In this document: piece after piece, positions 25,691 to 34,525 of the stretch
Layout of the letters: each line of letters begins with the position of its first letter
Numbering within the stretch: the first letter of the stretch is position 1
Assembly (NCBI RefSeq): GCF_019263705.2
Contig: NZ_JADQDK010000001.1
Coordinates: 5,890,001 to 5,954,000, forward strand
DNA: 64,000 bases
Source: Pseudonocardia abyssalis
GTDB taxonomy: Bacteria > Actinomycetota > Actinomycetes > Mycobacteriales > Pseudonocardiaceae
Direction: 5' to 3'
Notes under the pieces: generated by a model
What the model was told of the DNA's origin: nothing
The model's database searches: none
Seen by the model: the letters and a program-made list of their open reading frames with translations, nothing else
Made by a program: the position numbers and the translations under genes

Positions 25691-27307
25691 TCAGCGGTCG
25701 ACGGCCCCGGCCAGCAACGGTTCCATCATGACGTCGGAGTGCTTGCGGCGGATCGTCTCCATCCGCCACTTGTTGACGAACACCGCGAGGAGCGCGCCGT
25801 CGACCGAGCGGTGCAGGACCTCGGTATCGCTCTCCTTGTTGAGGATCTCCGCGCCGGCCTCGTCGGTGAGCCGGGCGACGTTGTAGTTGAGCTGCTCCAG
25901 CGTGACCGGGGCGCTGAACTCGTCGGCCAGGCGCGCGGTGACGACCTCGAACTGCAGCGGCCCGACGGCGGCCAGCACAGGCGCCTGGTCGCCGCGGCGG
26001 TCGGAGCGCAGGACCTGGATGACGCCCTCGGAGTCGAGCTGGGAGATCCCGCGGCGGAACTGCTTGTAGCGGCCCGCGTCCTTGGCCCGGACCACCGCGA
26101 AGAACTCCGGTGCGAAGCTCGGGATCGCCGGGAACTCGACCGGGTCCTCGGCGTAGAGGGTGTCGCCGGGGCGCAGCGCGCCCGCGTTGACCAGCCCGAC
26201 GATGTCGCCCGGGAACGCCTCCTCCAGCGTGGTGCGCTGCTGGCCGAACACCGCCTGCGCGTACTTCGTGGCGAACGGCTTGCCCGATCCCGCGTGGGTG
26301 AGCACCATGCCGCGCTCGAAGCGCCCGGAGTTGATGCGCAGGAAGGCGGTGCGGTCGCGGTGGCTGCGGTCCATGCCCGCCTGCACCTTGAACACCAGGC
26401 CGGACAGCGGTGTGTCGAGCTGCCGCGGCGTCCCGTCGGCGTCGGGGCGCGGGGCCGGGGCGGGGGCGAGGTCGACGAGCGCGTCGAGCAGCCGCCCGAC
26501 GCCGACGCCGTGCCGCGCCGCGCCGAACAGCACCGGCGTGGCCGTGCCGGCGAGGTAGTCGTCCTCGTCGAACTCGGCGCCGATCTCGCGCAGCAGCTCC
26601 AGCTCGTCGACGACGGTCTCGAGGTAGAGCGGCTCCTCCGCGGCGGCGCGGTCGGGGTCGAGCACCTCGACCTCGCCCTTGGTCGCCCCGCCCGCGGTGC
26701 GCGTGTAGCGGCGCATCTCGCCGGTGGCGCACTCGACGACGCCGCGCAGGTCGCCCGCGATCCCGACCGGCCAGGTGACGGGCATCGGCCGCAGCCCGAT
26801 CGTCTGCTCCACCTCGTCGAGCAGCTCGAGAGCCTCGCGGCCGGGCACGTCCCACTTGTTGACGAAGGTCAGCACGGGGATCTTCCGGCTGCGGCAGACG
26901 TCGAACAGCTTGAGGGTCTGCGCCTCCAGGCCCTTCGAGGCGTCGAGCAGCATCACCGCGGCGTCGACGGCGGCGAGGACGCGGTAGGTGTCCTCGGAGA
27001 AGTCACCGTGGCCGGGGGTGTCGAGCAGGTTGATCACGTGGTCGCGGTAGCTGAACTGCAGCACCGCGGAGGTGATGGAGATGCCGCGGGCGCGCTCCAT
27101 CTCCATCCAGTCCGAGGTGACGCCCTTGCGCCCGGCCTTCCCGTGCACCGCGCCCGCCGAGTCGATCACCTCGGCGTGCAGGGCGAGCGCCTCGGTGAGC
27201 GTCGACTTCCCCGCGTCGGGGTGGGAGATCACGGCGAAGGTGCGGCGGCGGTGCGCCTGGGCGGCGATCTCGCTGGCGGAGCGGGGGCGGGCGGGCGACT
27301 CGGTCAT
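25691..27307 (-). CDS. prfC: Peptide chain release factor 3
   Basis: 538 residues. The GTPase domain has SHPDAGKSTLTEAL (G1), DTPGHGDFSEDTYR (G3) and FVNKWD (G4); DASKGLEAQTLKLF and the RF3-specific QFRRGISQLDSEGVIQ are also present. RF3 removes RF1/RF2 from the ribosome after termination. Length is normal. A long repeat array (27402-27716) lies directly upstream of the gene and may separate it from hisN transcription. Confidence 0.95.
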   Translation of the reverse strand: MTESPARPRSASEIAAQAHRRRTFAVISHPDAGKSTLTEALALHAEVIDSAGAVHGKAGRKGVTSDWMEMERARGISITSAVLQFSYRDHVINLLDTPGHGDFSEDTYRVLAAVDAAVMLLDASKGLEAQTLKLFDVCRSRKIPVLTFVNKWDVPGREALELLDEVEQTIGLRPMPVTWPVGIAGDLRGVVECATGEMRRYTRTAGGATKGEVEVLDPDRAAAEEPLYLETVVDELELLREIGAEFDEDDYLAGTATPVLFGAARHGVGVGRLLDALVDLAPAPAPRPDADGTPRQLDTPLSGLVFKVQAGMDRSHRDRTAFLRINSGRFERGMVLTHAGSGKPFATKYAQAVFGQQRTTLEEAFPGDIVGLVNAGALRPGDTLYAEDPVEFPAIPSFAPEFFAVVRAKDAGRYKQFRRGISQLDSEGVIQVLRSDRRGDQAPVLAAVGPLQFEVVTARLADEFSAPVTLEQLNYNVARLTDEAGAEILNKESDTEVLHRSVDGALLAVFVNKWRMETIRRKHSDVMMEPLLAGAVDR

Positions 27308-27401
27308 GGTGTCCCCAGGTTACGGCGGCCCCGCCCGGCACCCACCTGCGGCACGACCCCCCGCCCGCCCGACTCACCCCCACCGCGACCGGCTCACCCC
27401 C

Positions 27402-27716
27402 ACCCGGCGAGTTTGCCGACGCCACCCGGCGAGTTTGCCGACGCCACCCGGCGAGTTTGCTGCGAACACCCGCTGAGTCGGCCGATCGTGTACGGCGGGT
27501 GGGTGCACGACCGGCGCGGTCTGCGAGCGCGATCGGCACACTCGCCGGGCGGGCGCGGCACACTCGCCGGGCCGGAGGGGAAAACTCGCCGGGCGGGAGC
27601 GGCAAACTCGCCGGGCCGGAGGGGAAAACTCGCGGGGTGGGGGCGGCAAACTCGCCGGGCCGGAGGGGAAAACTCGCGGGGTGGGGGCGGCAAACTCGCC
27701 GGTGGGGGAGGGGGCA
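27402..27716. repeat. Inverted blocks of 22-bp tandem repeats
   Basis: Copies of CCGGCGAGTTTGCCGACGCC-like units start at 22-bp steps, with the GAGTTT core at 27409, 27431 and 27453 and a degenerate GAGTCG at 27475. The opposite-strand form AAACTCGCCGGGC begins its CTCGC core at 27541, 27563, 27585, 27607, 27629, 27651, 27673 and 27695, again every 22 bp. A 55-bp centre separates the two blocks. There are no unrelated spacers. It fills most of the 418 bp between prfC and hisN, both on the minus strand, and no gene is seen there. Confidence 0.85.
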
Positions 27717-27725
27717 GGGGAGGGG

Positions 27726-28487
27726 TCAGGGGGTGAGGTGGCGCAGGGCTGCGTCGTGGAGTGTCCCGTTGCTGGACAGGCCGTTGCCGCCGGTGAAGCC
27801 GTCGTCGCCGGACAGGGAGCTCAGGCGCCCGCCCGCCTCCCGGACGATCGGGACGAGTGCGGCGAGGTCCCACGGGCTCGCCCCCGCGTCGACGGCCAGG
27901 TCGATCGCGCCCTCCGCGACCAGGCAGTGCTGCCAGAAGTCGCCGAACGCGCGGGTCTCCCAGACCGCGGCCCCGAGCCGGGTCCAGCGCTCGCCGAGCC
28001 CGCGGGCGTCGGTGGTGGAGGCGTAGGCGTCGCCGAGGTCGGACACCCCGGACACCGCGATCCGCCGGGTGCCCGTGACGTCGCGGGTCCAGGCCCCCTC
28101 CCCGGGCGCCGCCCACCAGCGCCGCCCCAGCGCCGGGGCGCTGACGACGCCGACCGTCGCCGTGCCGTCGGTCGTCAGCCCGATCAGCGTGGCCCACACG
28201 GGCACCCCGCGGGAGAAGTTCTTGGTGCCGTCGATCGGGTCGAGCACCCAGCCGCGCGCGGCCCCGTCGACGGTGCCGCCCTCCTCCTCGCCGAGCACGG
28301 CGTCGTCGGGCCGCTCGGCCGTGATCAGGGCCCGCAGCGCCTCCTCGACGGCGGTGTCGGCGTCGGTGACGGGGGTGCGGTCGGGCTTGCTCTCGACGCG
28401 GAGGTCGGCGGCGCGGAACCGGTCGAGGCTGATCGCGTCGGCGGCGTCGGCCATGCGCAGGGCGAGATCGAGATCGGAGTCGCTCAC
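27726..28487 (-). CDS. hisN: Histidinol-phosphatase / inositol monophosphatase family
   Basis: 253 residues from GTG 28487. Metal-binding motifs are complete: LGEEEGG, WVLDPIDGTKNFSRGVPVWATLIGL and SPWDLAALVPIVREAGG. The version WVLDPIDGTKNF with RGVPVWATL is typical of actinobacterial HisN, which removes the phosphate from histidinol phosphate, rather than of SuhB. No other his gene is in the window, so the biosynthetic role is by family likeness. It is divergent from the response regulator with 33 bp between starts. Confidence 0.85.
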   Translation of the reverse strand: MSDSDLDLALRMADAADAISLDRFRAADLRVESKPDRTPVTDADTAVEEALRALITAERPDDAVLGEEEGGTVDGAARGWVLDPIDGTKNFSRGVPVWATLIGLTTDGTATVGVVSAPALGRRWWAAPGEGAWTRDVTGTRRIAVSGVSDLGDAYASTTDARGLGERWTRLGAAVWETRAFGDFWQHCLVAEGAIDLAVDAGASPWDLAALVPIVREAGGRLSSLSGDDGFTGGNGLSSNGTLHDAALRHLTP

Positions 28488-28520
28488 GGGGAGCAGTCTG
28501 CCGGGCCTACTGTGACGACC

Positions 28521-29177
28521 ATGACCACCGTCCTGCTCGCCGAGGACGACGCCGCCATCGCCGAACCGCTCTCCCGCGCACTGACGCGTGAGGGCTACAC
28601 CGTCGCGGTGGCGACCGACGGCGTCGCGGCCCTCGACCGCGTGCACGCCGGCCACGTCGACCTGCTCGTCCTCGACCTCGGCCTGCCCGGTATGGACGGC
28701 CTGGAGGTCTGCCGCCGCGTCCGGCTGCACCACCCCGACCTCCCCGTCCTCATGCTCACCGCCCGCACCGACGAGGTCGACTTCGTCGTCGGTCTCGACG
28801 CGGGCGCCGACGACTACGTCGGCAAGCCGTTCCGGCTCGCGGAGCTGCTCGCGCGGGTGCGGGCGCTGCTGCGCCGGCTCACCCCGGAGGCCGTCGAGGT
28901 GGCGGGGGTGCGGATGGAGCTGTCCGGGCGCCGCGTCCTCGTCGACGGGGCGGAGGTCGGGCTCGCGAACAAGGAGTTCGAGCTGCTGCGGGTGCTGCTG
29001 CTGCGCGCCGGGCAGGTCGTCACGCGCGAGGAGATCCTGCGCGAGGTGTGGAACGACCCGGAGATGAAGACGTCCAAGACGCTGGACATGCACATGTCCT
29101 GGCTGCGTCGCAAGATCGGCGGGGAGCGCCGGATCGCGACGGTCCGCGGCGTCGGCTTCCGCTTCAACAACGACTAG
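28521..29177 (+). CDS. OmpR-family response regulator
   Basis: 218 residues from ATG 28521 (GTG 28512 is possible). The receiver has AEDD near the N-terminus, phospho-acceptor Asp 52 in LLVLDLGLPGMDG and Lys 102 in GKPF. The C-terminal winged helix (about 125-218) includes LANKEFELLRVLLLRAGQVVTREEIL and TVRGVGFRF. It is followed at once by its kinase gene, whose ATG comes directly after the stop. Target genes are not evident. Confidence 0.93.
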   Translation: MTTVLLAEDDAAIAEPLSRALTREGYTVAVATDGVAALDRVHAGHVDLLVLDLGLPGMDGLEVCRRVRLHHPDLPVLMLTARTDEVDFVVGLDAGADDYVGKPFRLAELLARVRALLRRLTPEAVEVAGVRMELSGRRVLVDGAEVGLANKEFELLRVLLLRAGQVVTREEILREVWNDPEMKTSKTLDMHMSWLRRKIGGERRIATVRGVGFRFNND

Positions 29178-30443
29178 ATGCGCCGCCGCATCCTGCAGTC
29201 GACGCTGCTCGTCGTCGCCCTCACCGCCCTGGTCCTCGGCGGGCCGCTGGCCATCACCACCTGGCAGCTCGTCGACGACTTCGACCGCGCCGAGCTGACG
29301 TCGCGCCTGGAGCAGGTCGCCACCCGGCTGGAGGGCCCGGGGGCCGCCGTCGACATCGCGGGGCTGGAGCTCGCCGTGCCCCGCGGCGGGCGGCTGATCC
29401 TGGAGCAGGCCGGGCGTGCGCCGCTGGTGATCGGGTCCGACGTCGGCGGCGACGCGGTCACCGAGACCCTCCCGCTCGGTTCCGGCGGCATGGCCACGAT
29501 GCAGGAACCGCGGGCGGTGCTGCTCGGCCAGCAGGTCCAGGTGACGCTGGTGGTGCTGCTGCTCGTCGTGCTGTCGGTGGCGGTGGGCACGGTCGTCGCC
29601 ACGCTGACGGCCCGGCGCCTGGCCGAGCCGCTGCGCGACGTCGCCGACCGCGCCGCCCGCCTCGGCGCGGGTGACTTCCGCTCGGCCCCGGCCCGGCACG
29701 GCATCCCGGAGCTCGACGCCGTGTCGGAGGTCCTCGACACCTCCGCCGCCGCGCTCGCCGAGCTGGTGCAGCGCGAGCGCCAGCTCGTCGGCGACGTCTC
29801 CCACCAGCTGCGCAGCCGCCTCACCGCGCTCCAGCTGCGTCTCGACGAGCTGACGACGCACCCCGACCCGAGCGCCCGGTCCGAGGCCCTCGCCGCGCTC
29901 GACCAGGCCGAGAAGCTCGCCGCCGTCCTCGACGAGCTGCTGGAGGCCGCCCGCGCCGCGCGTGCCGCGGGAGCCGAGCCGCTGGACCTGAAGGAAGGCC
30001 TGGAGGCCGTCGCCCAGGAGTGGCGGGCCCCGCTGCGGGCGGAGGGTCGGATGCTGAAGATGCGCGTCCCCGACGGCCTGCTGGCCCGCGTCACGCCCGC
30101 CCGCATCCGCGAGGCCGTGGGCGCGCTGCTGGACAACGCGGTGCGCCACGGTGGCGGCACCGTCGTCGTCGCGGCGCGGGCCACGGAGAAGAGCCTGGTC
30201 ATCGAGGTCACCGACGCGGGAGACGGGGTGCCCGAGGAGCTGGTCCCGCACGTGTTCGAGCGCGGGGTGTCGGTCGGCTCGTCCACCGGGATCGGGCTCG
30301 CGCTGGCCCGCGCACTCGTGGAGGCCGACGGCGGGCGCCTGGAGCTCTCCCGCGCCCGGCCCCCGACGTTCACGATCTTCCTGCCGGCCGCCCGTGCCGA
30401 CGACGTGGTCGGCACCGGTCGCCGGGCGAGCAGCCCGCGCTAG
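29178..30443 (+). CDS. Sensor histidine kinase
   Basis: 421 residues. Two membrane helices (about 5-28 and 121-143) bracket an extracytoplasmic sensor of about 90 residues. HAMP follows, then HisKA with the phospho-accepting His 209 in VGDVSHQLRSRLTALQL, and a GHKL ATPase (LLDNAVRHGG, DAGDGVPEEL, STGIGLALARALVEADGG). It forms a two-component system with the adjacent regulator. An IS481-type element is inserted exactly at its TAG stop codon; the target duplication restores the stop, so the protein is intact. Confidence 0.93.
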   Translation: MRRRILQSTLLVVALTALVLGGPLAITTWQLVDDFDRAELTSRLEQVATRLEGPGAAVDIAGLELAVPRGGRLILEQAGRAPLVIGSDVGGDAVTETLPLGSGGMATMQEPRAVLLGQQVQVTLVVLLLVVLSVAVGTVVATLTARRLAEPLRDVADRAARLGAGDFRSAPARHGIPELDAVSEVLDTSAAALAELVQRERQLVGDVSHQLRSRLTALQLRLDELTTHPDPSARSEALAALDQAEKLAAVLDELLEAARAARAAGAEPLDLKEGLEAVAQEWRAPLRAEGRMLKMRVPDGLLARVTPARIREAVGALLDNAVRHGGGTVVVAARATEKSLVIEVTDAGDGVPEELVPHVFERGVSVGSSTGIGLALARALVEADGGRLELSRARPPTFTIFLPAARADDVVGTGRRASSPR

Positions 30444-31512
30444 GTGTACTGCCCACAGAGGTTGAGAACGACACGCGACAGATGATCTTGGCGTAAGGGA
30501 GGGCCTCCAGGTCCGGTGTGGATAGCGACATCTGCACCCGACCCAAGGAGGCCCTCGTGCTCCACCGTAACGCCCCGCTGTCCGAGACCGGCCGGCTCCG
30601 CCTCGCCCGCTGCGTCGTCGAGGACGGGTGGCCACTGCGCCGCGCCGCGGAACGGTTCCAGGTCTCAGTCGGCACCGCGAAGCGTTGGTCAAGCCGCTAC
30701 CGCACCGAAGGCCCAGCCGGGATGGTCGACCGTTCCTCCCGCCCGCACCACAGCCCGAACCAAACCCCGACCCGCACCGAGCGACGCATCATCAAAGTCC
30801 GGGTCCTGCGCCGCTGGGGACCGGCCCGGATCGGGTTCCTGCTCGGCATCGCCTCCTCCACCGTGCACCGGGTCCTGACCCGCTTCGGCATGGCCCGTCT
30901 GGCCCACCTCGACCGCACCACCGGCCAGACCGTCCGCCGCTACGAACACAAACAGCCTGGTGACCTGGTCCACGTCGACATCAAGAAGCTGGGCAACATC
31001 CCCGACGGCGGCGGCCACAAGACCCTCGGCCGCGCCGCTGGCCGCCGCAACAGAGGTAGCCGAAAGATCGGCTACAGCTACCTGCACAACGCCCTGGACG
31101 ACCACTCACGCCTGGCCTACACCGAGATCCTGCCCGACGAGCGCAAGACCACCGCGGCACAGTTCTGGGCCCGCGCCGCGGCCTGGTTCCACGCACAAGG
31201 CATCGAGAACATCGCCCGCGTCCTGACCGACAACGGGTCCTGCTACCGCTCCCGCGACTTCGCCCAAGCCCTGCACAACACCGACACCGTCCACAAACGG
31301 ACCCGCCCCTACCGGCCCCAAACCAACGGCAAGGTCGAGCGGTTCAACCGCACCCTGCTCGACGAATGGGCCTACGCCCAGCCCTACCGCACCGAGACCG
31401 CCCGACGAGCCGCCTTGCCCGACTGGCTGCACTACTACAACCATCACCGCGGACACACCGCGATCGGCGGCCCACCCGCCACCCGAGTCCCCAACCTCAC
31501 GGGACAGAACAC
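30444..31512 (+). mobile_element. IS481-family insertion sequence, intact, 4-bp CTAG target duplication
   Basis: The element is flanked by CTAG at 30440-30443 and 31513-31516. The inner ends GTGTACTGCCCACAGAGGTTG and the reverse complement of the right end GTGTTCTGTCCCGTGAGGTTG match at 15 of the first 20 positions, forming terminal inverted repeats. CTAG targeting with duplication is known for IS481 of Bordetella. One transposase gene fills most of the element. A leader with AAGGAGG precedes its start. Confidence 0.88.
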
Positions 31513-31516
31513 CTAG
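30557..31516 (+). CDS. IS481-family transposase
   Basis: 319 residues from GTG 30557, 5 bp after AAGGAGG. The N-terminal helix-turn-helix (GWPLRRAAERFQVSVGTAKRW) is followed by a DDE integrase core: first Asp in DLVHVDIKKLG, second in VLTDNGSCYRS and Glu in NGKVERFNRTLLDEW. The last codon and the stop TAG overlap the right CTAG target copy, so the stop codon comes from duplicated host DNA. The gene looks full-length and potentially active. Confidence 0.95.
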   Translation: MLHRNAPLSETGRLRLARCVVEDGWPLRRAAERFQVSVGTAKRWSSRYRTEGPAGMVDRSSRPHHSPNQTPTRTERRIIKVRVLRRWGPARIGFLLGIASSTVHRVLTRFGMARLAHLDRTTGQTVRRYEHKQPGDLVHVDIKKLGNIPDGGGHKTLGRAAGRRNRGSRKIGYSYLHNALDDHSRLAYTEILPDERKTTAAQFWARAAAWFHAQGIENIARVLTDNGSCYRSRDFAQALHNTDTVHKRTRPYRPQTNGKVERFNRTLLDEWAYAQPYRTETARRAALPDWLHYYNHHRGHTAIGGPPATRVPNLTGQNT

Positions 31517-31591
31517 GGCAGGCGGTCCCGAACCGCAGCAGGATCCGGGTGCGCCGCTCCTCGCCGTGTACCCGCGCTCCGGTTGATCAGG

Positions 31592-31948
31592 CTACCGGCC
31601 GGGGACGTTCCCCTCGGAGCGCATGCGCCAGGCGTCCTCGATCAACTCGGTGAGCCGTCCGACGTCCACCCGCTCCAGCCGGACCATCACCAGCGCGAAC
31701 CCGTCGTAGCCGGGAGTCGTGAAGAACAGCTCGGGCTCCCCGAGCAGCAGTGCCTGCTTCTCGGCCTCGTCGCCCACGTAGAGCACCGCGATGTCGGTGC
31801 GGATCTCCCGGCGCCGGCCCGGGACCCGTTCCGGGTAGGACCAGACGAAGCCCCGGCCCTGCACCCGGAAGTCGAAGCCCGCGCTGTCGATCTCCACGAC
31901 GCCGTCCAGTGTCAGCGCCAGCCGTCGTACGTCCTCCGCGTCAGCCAT
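31592..31948 (-). CDS. MmcQ/YjbR-family protein
   Basis: 118 residues from ATG 31948. The sequence MADAEDVRRLALTLDGVVE, FVWSYPERVPGRR, EKQALLLGEPELFFTTPGYDGFALVMVRLERVD and LTELIEDAWRMR shows the CyaY-like MmcQ/YjbR fold, which binds DNA or small molecules in some members. Function unknown. It diverges from the MFS gene, and the two share a short region with a palindrome at 32003-32015. Confidence 0.85.
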   Translation of the reverse strand: MADAEDVRRLALTLDGVVEIDSAGFDFRVQGRGFVWSYPERVPGRRREIRTDIAVLYVGDEAEKQALLLGEPELFFTTPGYDGFALVMVRLERVDVGRLTELIEDAWRMRSEGNVPGR

Positions 31949-32002
31949 CGCACGCCCGCACGGCGCACAGGGTAGGACAAGTACCCCGCTCCAGTGCATC
32001 AT

Positions 32003-32015
32003 GACAACCGTTGTC
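32003..32015. promoter_or_regulatory. Palindromic operator-like site between the YjbR-like and MFS genes
   Basis: GACAAC-C-GTTGTC is a 6+6 palindrome around one base, in the divergent intergenic region 45 bp upstream of the preferred MFS start. An MFS start at ATG 32001 would overlap it. No regulator is adjacent. Confidence 0.4.
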
Positions 32016-32060
32016 GATAAAGCGGCGGTCGTCACCGTCGCTGCACTGGAGGGTGTCCGT

Positions 32061-33296
32061 ATGTCCCCGTCTCCGTCCCCGAGCGCGATGCCGGACCCGG
32101 CTGCCGCCTGGTCCGTGCTGCTCGAACCCCGGTTCGTGCGGCTGTGGTTCGGCACGACCGCGTCGGGGCTGGCCACGTGGGCCCTACCGTTCGTCCTCGG
32201 TCTGGCGGTGCTGGAGGGATCGCTCGACGCGGTCGGCCTGGGCGTCGTGCTGGCCACGCGGACGGTCGGGTTCCTGGCCGCCGTGCCGCTCGCCGGCGTG
32301 CTCGCCGACCGCTACGCGCGGCGCCCGGTCGTCCTCGCCTCCGGTCTGGCCGCCGCCGCGGCGACCCCGCTGATCGCGCTGGGGCTGGGCACCTCGGTGC
32401 TGCTCATGGCCGTGGCGGCCGCCGTCGCCGGGGCCGGGCAGGGCGCGTGCCGGCCGGCGTTCCAGGCGCTCACCGCGGAGGTCGTCGACCCCGACCGGCG
32501 GCAGACCGCGAACGCAGCGATCACCCTCGCGGTGCGGGTCAGTACCCTGCTCGGCCCCACTCTCGCCGCCCTCTTCGCCCTGCTCACGAGCGTGCAGACG
32601 GTCCTGCTGGGCATCGCCGCGCTCTGGTTGCTCGCCGCACTGCTGCCCCCGGCCGGAGGGGCCGCGCCGACCGTCGCCGGTCCGCGCCCCGGGGTGGTGC
32701 GGGAGTTCGCCGACGGGTTCGTCGAGGCCCGGCGCCACCCCTGGTTCGGCGCCGGACTCGCCGCGCTGACCGCGGTGGTCTTCACCGGGTACTCGGTGAC
32801 GGGGGTGGCGCTGCCGCTGGTCAGCCGCGACGTCTACGGCAGCGAGGTCGTGCTCGCCGCGGCCGCCACCGGCTACACGGTCGGGGCGCTGCTCGGTGCC
32901 CTGCTGGTGGCGCGCTGGCGTCCGTCGTCGCCGGGGTGGTGGGCGATGGCCGGCCTCGGGGTCTACGCGCTGGCCCCGCTCGCGCTGCTGCTCACCCCGC
33001 ACCCCGCGTTCGTCGTGGCGGCCTACGTCGTGGCCGGCGTCGGGATCGAGGTGTTCAACGTCCCGTGGTTCACCGCCATCCAGCGCGAGGTGGAGCCGCG
33101 GCTGCTGGCTCGGGTGTCCTCGGTCGACTTCCTGTTCTCCTACGGCCTCGCCCCGGTCGGCCTGGCCCTCATCGCGCCCGCGATCCTCACCTTCGGCCTC
33201 ACCCCGGTACTGGCCGTGTGCGCGGTGGTCTGCCTCGCCGCCCCCGCCCTCGCCTGCCTGGTGCCGTCGACCCGCCGTTTCGCGCGCGCGGTCTGA
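32061..33296 (+). CDS. MFS transporter
   Basis: 411 residues from ATG 32061, preceded by GGAGGG at about 10 bp; ATG 32001 is the longer alternative. About 12 membrane helices are seen, with the MFS loop motif GVLADRYARRPVVLASG between helices 2 and 3 and a central loop at about 195-215. The type resembles the enterobactin-exporter/EntS-like or general drug-efflux group. Substrate unknown. Confidence 0.88.
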   Translation: MSPSPSPSAMPDPAAAWSVLLEPRFVRLWFGTTASGLATWALPFVLGLAVLEGSLDAVGLGVVLATRTVGFLAAVPLAGVLADRYARRPVVLASGLAAAAATPLIALGLGTSVLLMAVAAAVAGAGQGACRPAFQALTAEVVDPDRRQTANAAITLAVRVSTLLGPTLAALFALLTSVQTVLLGIAALWLLAALLPPAGGAAPTVAGPRPGVVREFADGFVEARRHPWFGAGLAALTAVVFTGYSVTGVALPLVSRDVYGSEVVLAAAATGYTVGALLGALLVARWRPSSPGWWAMAGLGVYALAPLALLLTPHPAFVVAAYVVAGVGIEVFNVPWFTAIQREVEPRLLARVSSVDFLFSYGLAPVGLALIAPAILTFGLTPVLAVCAVVCLAAPALACLVPSTRRFARAV

Positions 33297-33415
33297 CGCG
33301 CGGCCCGGACGGCGCTGCGGCGCCCGGCCGACGGCGTCGGGCGGGTTGACCCCCGAATCCGTCGGGACGTCGGTCGAGCGGAACCCCGTTGCTGTTTCCG
33401 CCGCTCCGGACGGCG

Positions 33416-34268
33416 ATGATGTTCCGCTCGGGCGCAGGGGTAGGGCTCCGTCCGGTACCGATGGCCGGTCGGGGTGATCCACTCCATCGACCGGTCCGCG
33501 TGCAGCGTCACCTGCCAGCCCGGCTGTTCCTTGAGGTCGGGGTGGGCGGTGCACAACGCCGCGAGGTTGTCCTCCGACGTGGCCCCGTCGTCCTGCCACG
33601 CGACCACGTGGTCGAGTTCGCAGGCGGCCGCCGCCCGGTGACAGCCAGGCGCTTCCAGGCCGCGTCGGCACCCATCCCGCGAGCCGACCGGGTGAGCCAC
33701 TCGAACGATGACGCCGCATCCGGCGCGGACATCCGCGCCCACACCGTCGCCATCCCCTCCTCACCGGCGAACACATCCACCCGCCGCTCCTCCCGGGCGA
33801 CCTGATGGCGCTCCGCGGCCCGGTCGGGATCGACGGCGAGGATCGCCCGCCGGATCGCCGCCGACAACTGCGCCCACGTCTGACCGGGAGCGGCGGAATG
33901 GATCCGGTCCTGCACCGCCGCCGCCATCTCATCGGACGACACGGCGAGCCGGTCCACGCCCGACGACAAGCTGAGCGCCATGGCCACCTCGGAGCCGGAC
34001 CACTCCCGAGCCGCAACCGCAGCGGCGGAAGGCGCCGAACAGGCCCGTCCCCGCCCCGACGCGAGAACTCGGCGAGAACAGCGAACTGCCGGGCCGCAGC
34101 CCACGGCACCATCGCCTCGAACCCCACCACGGCATTCACCAGATCGGCATCGGACAACCCGAAGAGCTCGGCGGTCGCGAGATCGAGCTCCAAACCGAGC
34201 ATCCCGGACGGAACAGGATCAGACACGGTCCCTCGCGGCGGACAATGATCGACGCCGATCTGGGACAT
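33416..34268 (-). pseudogene. DUF222/HNH endonuclease (13E12-type) remnant
   Basis: Three minus-strand frames together spell a broken DUF222-HNH protein. From ATG 34268 (or 34202) the first frame gives LATAELFGLSDADLVNAVVGFEAMVPWAAARQFAVLAEFSRR. Near 34060 the reading moves to the frame with SSDEMAAAVQDRIHSAAPGQTWAQLSAAIRRAILAVDPD. Near 33640 it moves again, after loss of the family's middle part, to the HNH region PGCHRAAAACELDHVVAWQDD with TPTGHRY at the end. At least two frameshifts and an internal deletion make it non-functional. This family is multi-copy in actinobacteria and often decays. Confidence 0.75.
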
Positions 34269-34525
34269 ACGTTCGATGGTGTCGGCCTGACGTGCGACAA
34301 CCCAGGAATCGACCGAGAGAATGTGCGATCGCGAACGCAAGCACGGTGTTCGATGGCAAGGTGACCCGGACCGCAGCCGCCGAAGGCGGCGAGGACCGGA
34401 AGCACCGCGGCGGCACCTTCGGCGAACCGGGACCACACGAGCAGCAGCACGCCAGCAGACCGCGCCACAGAAGCAGCCGCGTACGCTCCGGCGAGCCGGA
34501 TCGGCGCGGGGAAGGGCGGCGGGTA

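Noticed and set aside
27402..27716. CRISPR-like array
   Set aside because: The 22-bp units are contiguous and have no unique spacers, occur in both orientations, and there are no cas genes.
27726..30692. Very long minus-strand open frame (988 codons) opposite the two-component genes
   Set aside because: Only its last 253 codons (HisN) match a family. The upstream part is antisense to the response regulator and kinase and is Arg/Gly-rich filler typical of high-GC shadow frames.
33416..34268. Functional HNH endonuclease
   Set aside because: The domain pieces are in three different frames with an internal loss, so it is best read as a pseudogene.
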